From Helopsaltes ochotensis (lineage: Eukaryota; Chordata; Aves; Passeriformes; Locustellidae): 64,000 bases of DNA. The notes below the pieces were generated by a model, which saw only the letters and a program-made list of their open reading frames with translations, was not told where the DNA came from and made no database searches. Shown here one piece after another: positions 12,563 to 23,100 of this stretch. How positions within the stretch are numbered: the stretch's first letter is position 1; each line of letters starts with the position of its first letter. The DNA is taken from positions 391,805 to 455,804 of the forward strand of contig VXBM01000660.1 of assembly GCA_013400155.1 (NCBI GenBank), read 5' to 3'. The translations under genes and the position numbers were made by a program.

Positions 12563-12800
12563 TGGTAATATAAAGAGCAGCTCTTTAATGAAAGCTTGCA
12601 GGTGCACAAGTATAGCTATGTGCACACGTGGCATGAGATCTTCACAATTTTTATAAGTCTAATTAATTAGTATCTATCAGGTATATCCAATAGGAGAACA
12701 GTTGCCCTGGTAACCCACCCTTGGGTCTGCCCCTTGGAGACTCTCCAGGGGCTTCTTTGCCCTATTTCTTGTTACATCTCTCAAGTCCTGCTGCAAAACA
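12563..12800 (-). mobile_element. LTR-like block, boundaries uncertain
   Basis: Read on the minus strand, this block has the layout of a retroviral LTR. A GC-richer upstream part is followed by a CCTATTGG motif (CCAAT on the opposite strand, near 12690), then a TATAAAAA box (complement of 12647-12654), then an ATTAAA polyadenylation-like hexamer just before a terminal TAAAGAGCTGCTCTTTA palindrome (complement of 12571-12587). It is not related to the LTR pair at 8.1 and 32.7 kb. I could not find a target duplication or clear TG/CA ends, so both edges are approximate, and an old promoter of other origin is possible. Confidence 0.42.
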
Positions 12801-15800
12801 GGGAGTTCTTGTTAGAAATTCTTTTATTGAAAGTAAAGCTAAACAGAATTTCAAGAACATGACATAAAGGGTTAGCTGCTGTTTTGAAGAGTGAGAAACC
12901 ATAAGAAAGTGCTAGAAATTATACAAGAATGTAATAAAATCTACAAAGCTACATATATATGAAAAAACTACAAATCTTTAGGCATCAAAAGAAAAATATG
13001 TATGGCACTTCTTGTAAAATTGAAAAAATTAGAAATGCTCAGTGCCATGACTTGCAGGATGAACATGAAATTGTCTTTTTTCTGAGCAGTAGAGGGAACA
13101 CCCTCTGTTCAGTTCTGTAGTTTTTCATCATTTGCATGAAAGGACAGATATTAATCTTGCTTAGATTTGTTTCCCCACAAGAAGTAATCCATGCACCTAC
13201 CTTTTGGGGCAGAACCTCCTTCCAGAGGTGCCTATCTCTCTATCTGCTGTAGAGGAACTCCATCTCAGGTTGGGCGGTTTCCAGGCAGCTCAGCTCAAGT
13301 CAGGAAAGGTGGATCCTGGTGGCTTCCCTATACCCCTGGGTCACACCTAAACCTGCAAGACTCAGGGACATTACATTGGGCACAAACATAGAAAGAAGCA
13401 CTTTAGATTCCAGGGCCAGAGGCTTAGTATATCTTCTAGCACAATTTCTAAGCTGACAGTGCTGTCTTTGCTGCTTTAATGACTTTTATGGAGATGTGGT
13501 CTCTGCAGCTACTGATAGGACAAGAACAATTTTCTTGGTTCTTGCATTCACAGCACTTCCTTTAAAGGAATTATGTCTTTTCCTGGTTTAAACAAATAAA
13601 ATAGCATTTGGGCTATATGTTTCTGATGATTAAAACACATTCACTTCTGGTACTGCTTATTCCCTGCAAGAGGGAGTGAATGTTTTTGGATTATGCACAT
13701 AGCTAAAAACCCATAAATTTTGTCATTCATATCCATAAGCAGCATGGCAGGCTCGCAAAAGCTATTACTTTTCAGTTACACAAGTGTGTTAAATTACTCA
13801 GTCAACTGACATCTGGCATGAATTATAAATTGCTCTCAAAATTCTTTTAGAAAGATTATTATATTATTATTAATTTGCTGTGTATGTCAAAGCATATCAC
13901 ACACACAGCAATCCTGAAATTAATTAGCATTTTCAAGGATCACACTGAAAAGGCCCACAAAGCCAGCAGAAATAATCTTCAAGATACTAGCAGGTTAAGC
14001 AGTGCTGGCTCAACTTGCCTTCAACATATTTCCTTCAATCCACCTTTAGGAATAAAACATAAAACCCCATTTCTTTTAAAACAAGCTCTTTGTCACATAT
14101 CCTTCACTATTACAAATTAAGCTCAGAAGATAACATTTCATTGGCAACTTATGTTCACTAAAAACAAAACATTTAGAAAAATTGCAGTATTTTTAACTCA
14201 TTTTTCCAGCAATTCAAAGCCACCTTGATAAGATACCCAGTTAAATAATGGAACACAACTATTTTAAGTACAATTTTGAACACAGGATTCCTTTCCAGGT
14301 TTGCAGCGGTCCTTCAAAATACCTAGATAGGAAAGCAGAGTAATAGTTAAATGAAACTGTCATTTGATAAATTTCATTCTAGGTTTTTTTCAAATAAAAA
14401 TATTGTTCACAGAATAAAATTCAAAAACGTTTTATGAACATGATTCTTTTTCAGCACATGAGCAATCCTGGTAAATTCTAATGGAAAATTTTTACTGCTT
14501 ATTTGAATTTTTCTATAAAAGCACAATGACATCTCACCAAAGACCCTCAATTGAAGGATTAAGAGCTACAATAAAAAAGTCAGACACCTGAAGAAGTTGG
14601 GGTAGGCTGGAATTACAGTTGTCTGGGAAGCCTCACTGCATCCTCCTTGCAGCATTGGCAGCACAGTCACAGAAATATCACATGAAATCCTCTTCCCAGC
14701 CCTGACTGCAGCAGACAGCTCAGCAAGAGTGAAAGTAATACAGGAAGCCCAAATTTGGTAGTTCCTGCTTCCAGGATTTTAGACTTTGCAAATTACCTTA
14801 AATGTATTTTGCAATGATCCTGGAATATGTTCTAGCAAGGAGGTGTTGGATGCCCACTCACCAAGTTAGAGGCTTCACAGATTTTACCACTCATCTCCAT
14901 GCACCACTGAGTATAACTTTACATGAATATAGAAAATATAACCTTTAAATAAATTCAGGATTATTAACTCTCTTCTACCCAGCAACTAAAACTTTCATTT
15001 CCAGAAATATCATATTTGACGGTTGACTATAACAAAAAATATCAGTGTTGGTAAATGATGCCAGCTTGCAGAATGAAAGCACCACCATTTTCTAGATCTC
15101 TGAGGGCTTTTTTCAAAGGAGTGCAGATGAGAACAAATTTCTCAATGTGTCTCCACAGCTTTTGCTTTGGATTTAAAAGAGGAATGGTAACAAGCTTAAG
15201 GCAGGGGTGAAAAAAGCCTTCAGAACTGGCATAACTCAGCTTAACTCACACAGAAACACCTGCCTGAGTCTGTGGGAAGCCTGAGACCATGCCATAAAAG
15301 TGAAACAACAAAGAAAAAAAAGAATTTATTTCCCCAATCTCTTCTCTGAACAGCCAGTAGTGCAAATTACAAGCGGCAGTCAGCAAGATGCCCACACTGC
15401 CTCCGTGTGTAAGGAAACCAGAAGCCTTTCATCACCATGGGGTTTATCCACATCACCTACTTGATGCAAAGACAGGTATCGAAACTGGAGGCCTTTTTTT
15501 ACCCTATGGGCCACTATCTCTGTCAGCTGACACTATGGGGAGTTTAGGCTATGTGTAAACTAACCTCTACCACAGCCTGAAAGGAGGGAACCATACAGTG
15601 AAACAGTTGGAGCCAAAAGTTTCCACACTGAAAGTTTTGGGGGATGATTCTTCAGTCAAGTCTCAAATCTTCACTTGGGGTCTGAGGGCCTGAACAGTTG
15701 TAGCAGATGTGTTTGGAGTGTGACTGTCTTCTGGGCTTCTTGCACAAGGATTTCTTGATCTCATCCTAAAGAAAACAATTCTGTGTGCTCTGAGACCACC

Positions 15801-16117
15801 CTGTGGTGCTTAGGTCATAACATCATTCTTGATTCAAACTAAAACACTGGAACAGAGGCTCCTGTCCTGCAACCTGTCAGAAGGGGCAAACAAGAAAGCT
15901 TTTTGACAACATGAACATACTCTCTGGCTGTCAGCCTTCATTCCTCTGAAGCATACACACATAAATAAACCAGCTAATGCTGTGCCTGTCCTCACCTTTG
16001 TGATGGATGTCTAGGGGAATGAAAGAAGCACGTTTTGTCCTAGGGGAAGTTCTTGACAGGCTGTCCCACAACCAGGCACACAGAGCTCAGGCACAGCACA
16101 CGCTCCACCAAGTGACC
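12801..16117. other. single-copy AT-rich noncoding stretch
   Basis: I find no recognisable exon or repeat. The stretch is AT-rich with short chance reading frames. The last 300 bases before the minisatellite are slightly richer in GC but show no motif that I can name. Confidence 0.55.
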
Positions 16118-16631
16118 CTGGTGTCGGATATTCCCACATCCCCAGTGTGGGATATTCCCACATCCCTGGTGTGAGATATTCCCACATCCCTGGTGTAGGA
16201 TATTCCCACATCCCCAGGGTAGGATATTCCCACATCCCCCGTGTGGATATTCCCACATCTCTGGTGTGGATATTCCCACATCCCCTATGTCAGATATTCC
16301 CGTATTCCCGGTGTGAATAATCCCGTATTCCCGGTGTGGATATTCCCACATCCCCAGTGTGGATATTCCCACATGCCTGGTGAAGGATATTCCCACATAC
16401 CCGGTAAAGGGTACTCCCACATCCCAGGTATGGGATATTCCCACATCCAGGTGTGGGATATTCCCACATGCCTGGTGAAGGATATTCCCACATCCCCTGT
16501 ATTGGATATTCTTACATCCCCATGGGGGATATTCTGACATCCCCAGTGCAGGATATTCCCACATACCCCGTGTGTGATATTCCCACATCCCCTATGTCAG
16601 ATATGCCCACATCCCCGGTGTGGATATTCCC
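16118..16631. repeat. 23-24 bp minisatellite, at least 22 units, running into a gap
   Basis: A tandem array with consensus close to gtgtgggatattcccacatc plus ccc(a/g/t). I count 21 complete units and a truncated 22nd that stops at the first N. Unit length switches between 23 and 24 bp. Point changes give higher-order structure: units 11-12 resemble 15-16 (catgcctg then gtgaagg), and units 7-8 resemble 20-21 (atgtcagatat). Fifteen units contain TTCCCACA. Reading frames of Met-Trp-Glu-Tyr-Pro and similar repeats across it are artefacts of the tandem structure. Since it ends at the gap, the array is probably longer than shown. Confidence 0.96.
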
Positions 16632-16984
16632 NNNNNNNNNNNNNNNNNNNNNNNNNNNNNNNNNNNNNNNNNNNNNNNNNNNNNNNNNNNNNNNNNNNNN
16701 NNNNNNNNNNNNNNNNNNNNNNNNNNNNNNNNNNNNNNNNNNNNNNNNNNNNNNNNNNNNNNNNNNNNNNNNNNNNNNNNNNNNNNNNNNNNNNNNNNNN
16801 NNNNNNNNNNNNNNNNNNNNNNNNNNNNNNNNNNNNNNNNNNNNNNNNNNNNNNNNNNNNNNNNNNNNNNNNNNNNNNNNNNNNNNNNNNNNNNNNNNNN
16901 NNNNNNNNNNNNNNNNNNNNNNNNNNNNNNNNNNNNNNNNNNNNNNNNNNNNNNNNNNNNNNNNNNNNNNNNNNNNNNNNNNNN
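16632..16984. other. assembly gap (353 Ns)
   Basis: This is a run of N. The length is not a round number, so it is probably an estimated gap size and not a fixed placeholder. It lies between a minisatellite and a GC-rich patch, both typical causes of assembly breaks. Open reading frames reported across it have no meaning. Confidence 0.99.
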
Positions 16985-17130
16985 CCGCGCCCCACAGCAC
17001 CCGCAGCACGGGCACCGCGCCGTGGCACCCCAAAACCAGCCAGCGGACACCGCATGCAGGTAAAGACACCCAAAAACCCCAACAAAACCCTAAAAGAGAG
17101 CCCCGGAAACACCCCGGCGCCAAGCACAGC
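16985..17130 (+). promoter_or_regulatory. GC/CpG-rich patch with a consensus splice donor at a gap edge
   Basis: The first 70 or so bases after the gap are GC-rich with several CpGs, falling to background by about 17140. On the plus strand a strong donor-like site, ATGCAG|GTAAAG, has its junction near 17058-17059; a second, GGAGGAG|GTAAGA, lies near 17210. GC-rich sequence leading into a donor is what a 5' noncoding first exon looks like, and the gap would then hide its start. No codons here can be assigned to a known protein, and a minisatellite flank of similar composition is an equal alternative. Confidence 0.3.
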
Positions 17131-20100
17131 CGGGCTGAGAACAATTAAAAATTGCCAATCGCAAATTTTACACAGTCAGAGCTGGGATTGAAGCAATGGT
17201 GCAGGAGGAGGTAAGAGGGGTTTATGTTTATATAGCTCTGGCTAAGCCGGTCAGTTTCTCACAGAGATAAACTGTCCAAGATAAGTTTTTCTTGCTGGAG
17301 TTCACGGATGCTTTTGCACTCTGCTAAGTGATACAAACAGTCAAGTACTCTCAATCAAAATATCCAAAACGTGCAAGTGAGAAGCCTGATACGTGCCTAA
17401 AAGTTATGTGACGTTAATCAGGTGGGAAGGGCTGTTTACCAACAGTCGGCCTTTTTATGTCTACAGGATTTGTGTTTTCAAGCCAAAATTCAAACATTTA
17501 TTTAAATGGAATATTATATATTCATACATTCAAGTGACGTCAAGTGCTGAGGCTTTTTAAAAGAGGAAAAAAATTCCTTCACAATCACAAAACCAGAAGA
17601 GTTTTTAATACTCCGTTTGGCTTAAAAAACAGGACTAGGGAAACAAAGTGAGCGTGCCCTTTTACAGGAGTTTAAAATTATCCATCCTTGGCCCCAGCAA
17701 TTCAAGAAAGCCTTTCAACTTGTTCTCTCATAAGTATCAAAATAGCTGCACTTCACAGCAGTTTTTCAAGGAAGTTTATAGCATTTCTTTATTGGTTGGA
17801 CTGTCAGCACACGACGTTCATCCAGCAGCAGGCAAATACATTAAGAGAAGAAGGCAAAATTAGAGAGTCATGGAGAATTGAGAACTCAGCAGCTGTTTCC
17901 TCTTGAATTATCTACTTAGGAGTCCCTTCTCTGCATGCTTGACATGGGAACAAAAGAGGCTGCCGTCCCTCCTCCCAGCCGTGGCTGACAGCCTATGACA
18001 GACTATCTGGCAAGCTGCAGATCCATTACTGGCTTACTGGGAAGGCTCAGGAGACATCTATGATGCCACTTTCAGGCAGGGCCCTACACCTGCTAAAAGG
18101 CTGGATAATTCCCATTCGGGCTCTTTGGTGAATTGCCCTCTTGGGGGTTCTGTATGTTTTATTTAGCATTTGCACGTCAAGCTGCTTCGAGTGACTGTAC
18201 AAAGACATGAAGCATGTCTCTGTCCCTTGAGGGACACATCTCCTGAGATCACCACTCAGGGCCCTTCAAGCTGTCCTGTCTTTCATATATAGCTCGTCTC
18301 TCAGCTGGTTACGATGGGTAAGCTCTTCTGGCACTTTCTTCCTCTGATCTGGACAGCCCTGGAGTACGCATGAGTTAACTTCCTGCAGCTCTACATCTTG
18401 ATTGACACTTTGTTGCATCAACTGGATCCTCCCCTCGAGATATGGAAGCCTTGTCACATGTTGACAGACCCTATTGTTCCACAGAATAACCTGGGTTCTT
18501 TTCTGAAAAAGATACTTTGTCTCAGCCAACATAATTAACATAAGCAATGGCCTTTCTGGGCAACAATCAAAGGGTTTCCTAAGTTGCAAAGTCATCCAAA
18601 GTAATTTTCTGTTCTTAGCTTTGCAATTGGAAGAATAGACTTTTATGTGAATTGTTATGTTTTCGTTTGCAAGAATTTAAAGAAAACTTGGCCAAGCTCT
18701 AATCTTTAACTGCTGCTCAAGGATGACCATTCACTTGAGAAGACAAAGGGAACAACAAAAAGCATGAAAAAATTCACCAGTAGAGTAGATTACAGAGTTC
18801 ACAGAAATCACCAATTATTCAACAGCAGAGCCAAACTAGGACTGCTTTTAACTTTTAACCATCTGACAGACTTGCATGTAGAAAACAGAGATACATTTTG
18901 CATTGCATAGCTCACTTAGCCCAGTGATGGTGTTCGGCCTCTGCAGCAGAAATGACATCATTTGACAAGGAATGTGAATTGAAGGCATCTTTCCTGGCCA
19001 CCCAGAGGACAACGGTGTTGGTTGTGCAGAGAGCCAAGCACTGGGTATAAAATAACCTGCAAAGGGCCACCACCTGGCAAAGCTGGGCTGCCATAATATT
19101 CACACCTGAAAACCAGATGGAATAGCATGTGATGTGCTAGAAAATAAGGATTCTGCTTCTGCTGATATATTTACATCCAGGAGAGCACAGAAAAGGTAGA
19201 CGAGCAAAGTAAACTAGGCAGGCATCCTGCACTAACAACGACTTGAGAGATACACTCAGTTGAGGGGTTTTAGGTACAACCACATAATCACACAAAACAA
19301 CTGCATATTAATATTAGTCACCTCAGTTTTTTGATATTACTGTCTTAAAGGGTTTCAACCTTGCCACCAGGGATTCAGAAGGATAAGTCAAGTATCTGAA
19401 CCCAAGTTTCCAGAAATACTTCTGATTTTGATTTGTGTAATTTTTAGATATTCCCATATGGGGACCTGATGAGGTCTCAAATACTCAACAAAAAAGAGAC
19501 ATGAGTAAAAAAAAAAAAAACAAAACCAAAACAAACACACAAACAAACTATAGATATATATATACAGTCACAATCAGAGATTACTTCAGTTATCTGTTTC
19601 TGCAATTACCTCAGCATACAATTTTGCTGAGGAGAACTGATGGTAAGGTTTAAACATCCTGAAACACACAGTACCAGCAAATGAATGCTCTTAAAACCTG
19701 TTGTACCCAATTCAAATCACATAATCCTGATCTACCTAATTTCTAAGAGCAAACAGGCAGTTTGAAGTTACCCTCCGGCCTATATGTCCTCCCATTCTCT
19801 AACAATTCACCTCAAAGACCTATTGCCTTCTTTCCACCTTTTCTTTGACTCCTTGTTCATGTTCAGTTGAAATGCCAGTTTCCTATTTTAAACCACAGTT
19901 CATGCAAGATGAACCTTCCCATTCACTACACAGCACTTGAAAGGACAGACTCCAAGAGGATTCCAGGTTCTCGTCCTAGATGCCCCCCCTTTTGCCCCCC
20001 TCTTCCTTATTTAATCAAGTCTGTAAAAAGAAAGTTCACAATGTGATAACTATGTTCATTTTGGTCACACCCCACCCAACCATATGCTGTTGTTTTTTAG

Positions 20101-23100
20101 CACACATGGAATTTTTGCACGCTAGCAATATGTTGGAGCTTTTTGGGCTTTAAGTGCTGAAATTAAATTACTTCTGGTGTGAAAACTAAAACCACCTCCA
20201 GCAACATGCAAGAATTTCTGAAGTTGTTGCAGATTCCACAATATTTTGGGTGTGGAAGAGAGGAGGTGTATCTCTTCCTTCCTGCTTCCTTAAATCAGCT
20301 TACAACGCAGAGATACTTCAGCTAACTGGCTTATAGGACACATCTATGTAGCACATTGCAGTGTGTCAGGAGCACAGTGCAGCTTTGGGAAAAATATTTC
20401 TGTTGAAGCCAAGCAAAGACAAAGACAAAGCAATAACATAGCAACACATAGCTCAACATTGTTTGATTAAAACATACTATCAGAAAACATGGACAGCTAC
20501 AAGTTGTTTATTCAAATCTCCTGAATTCCTTGTTTTGCATGAATAAGGTAATGCTTGATGAAAGCATCAAAAGAAAACATGGAGGCTTCAGCAAATCAGC
20601 TAGAGTTGAAACACATCCCTACATAAGCCAAATAAAGAGGAAGCAGAACTGGTACTGCAGTTCACTCCTTCAGACACCAAGTTTCCAGTAGCAAAAGATG
20701 AATAAGTTATTGCTTGTTGCAAATTGGCTGCTGTGTTTGTCTTAAAGATACAAATTTCTCTTCAAACCTAGAATCCATAAAATTACATTTAAGTGTTTTT
20801 AAATGTATTTTGCATACAAGAGAAAATCCTTAATTAAGGAGCAGCTTTTACTGGGTAGCCACATATAAAATATACTTGATTATTCCATTAAAATTTTTTA
20901 TGCAGTTGTACCATATTCAGATAACTTACTACTTATAGCTCAAAGTACACATGCCTAAGAATTTTATGAGCTTTATTATACTCATACACCATGGAGGTGC
21001 ATGTAATAAGTACTCTGGGACAAGAAAAAAAAGAGAGCTTCCAGTTCCCTAAGACAATTAAGTATGGACCAATTTTTCCTCAAGGTAAGGTACATTTTGA
21101 TGGAAGGCTGACACAAAGCTCAGATTTTGAGATAAACAGACACACAGAGAAAAAAAGATTGTGCTTCACAAGGCTGCAGTTCCTCACTTTTGAGTCCATT
21201 AATCTTGAGTTGCACAGGAGCATCTCTCTTCTATCACCTTAACTTTTCACTTTCCTTTTGTCCTCCTCCATCTTTGATTCCCACCTCCACCAAAACCAGC
21301 AGCTTGATACTGCCACCAAAAGAGACTTGAAACATTTCCCCAACCTCTCCCACCTGAAAATTAGCAAACCTACTTATTAAATAATCCTGCTGGATAAAAG
21401 AAAACATATTCCATTCCCCTTCTCTCAGAGTCCTCTCTGAATAATGAGCTGCTCCATGAAATATGGATTTCTACTTCAGCAAATGTAATATTGATTTCTA
21501 TCTTTTCCCTGCTTGTCTTTCTTGTCCTGCTGGGTATGCACTACCCAACTAACCTCTAGTTTCTGTCCCTTCACCATATGAGAAACACATCAAGCTAAGG
21601 CTCTGCTTAATCTCTCATTTCCTTTGATTGTGATGATCCCTATCTTCCTTTTAGTCAGTCAATTCCTCCTACACCATGTACCTTGCTTCATATACCTAAA
21701 GGTGTATGAGATTTATTTTATTTAGCAGTATTCTTGACCCAGCCAAAACCTGGGGTTCTGCTACACTGTCTTTCCCATATTCAGTGGCAGCCTTTTTGAC
21801 ATCAGTTATCACAGAACTGACCCACAGGCACTATAAACACGATTTCAATTCTGCTCACAAATACAACAGAGCTCTCCTCAAAAGCCAGACAGATTGCAAG
21901 GAGTCAGACACAGTGTTTTTACAAATTACCACCACTGTATTGCTATTTATTAAAAAAGTTTTCTTCCTGCATGATTTAATGATACACCATATTATAAATA
22001 GAATATTTTTTAAATCACAAATGGGAATCACCTTGAAATAATCCAAGCAACAAGAACAGACAGTTAAAAAATCCTAAAAACCTGTATGTAGAACCATACT
22101 GTATGTGTCTGTCTAAAGAGGGTTCAGTAAGCAACAACACACAAACCTGAATCTTTGGTACTGCTGGCATTGTACCATTTAAAGAATCACCAACAAAGGA
22201 AAATATTTCATGGGAACTTCTAATAGAAATTCCAAACTGAATCACATATTCACTGCATGTGGATCTCTTTTGTCTTTCTACAAGATCAAGCACTGAAGCA
22301 ATACTTGACTGAACACTCTCAAAAAAGTGTATTTTAAGTTGGGAATGCTTGCACTTCAATGACAGTAGAATTAAGAATTATTTCTAGCCACATTTCCAGA
22401 TGTAACACGGAGGGGAAAAAAATATAGAATTGTTTGCAGTTTGTAGACAAACCATGAACTGATGAAAAAGAAAAAAAAGGGGGAGAAAGCGTATCTTTTG
22501 GGACCTATTCAGTGAAACTGCTTAGGGTAGATAAGGGGAAGTACCATTTTCACAAGCTCTGAAAAATGCAATATGCTCCAGGTAAAACTTCCATCACCCT
22601 TTGTGGAGTGTGATTTCTTTTTTAAGAAGGCAAATAAACACTTTCCTCCCCCAAAACAAACCTTAAATTGAAGCTTCTTCCCAGAGGCTCAGATATGCCT
22701 TGTTTAAGCTTTAACCATATACAGTTATGTATTTTTTAGCCTCCCAGACCCTCACCAGCCTCTTCTAGTATCCCCTCAGCATCAGGACCCAGTAGGCAGC
22801 AGTACATGACTCAGGGCAGGTTGGTAACACCTGCTTAGGAAGGTCAGGAAAATTTTGGCATCCTGTTCCATTTCTAGGAAAGCCCAAGCATGGGCCTGAA
22901 GTGTCTTTCAGCCCTTGAAACATTATTTTATGGGATTCTAAATATAAATGTTTATTATGATTTCTAGTTTCAAATAAGCAGCATTCTGCACTGGCGTGCT
23001 ACGGAGCCAAAGGAAGGCCTACTGACGATATGGCGTGGTATCTTTCCTCTATTTGAATGTTCAGAACTACCTTTGGACAATTAGACATAAGACTATATTT

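Noticed and set aside
16011..16631. Open frames encoding Met-Trp-Glu-Tyr-Pro and similar repeats (up to 182 codons)
   Set aside because: They are translations of the minisatellite. Units alternate between 23 and 24 bp, so no frame is maintained by design, and every strand and frame yields similar artefacts.
16118..16631. CRISPR-like array
   Set aside because: Units are contiguous with no unique spacers, and the genome is vertebrate; it is a minisatellite.
16453..17191. Reading frames crossing the run of N
   Set aside because: More than 100 of their codons are undetermined; they exist only because N was not treated as a stop.
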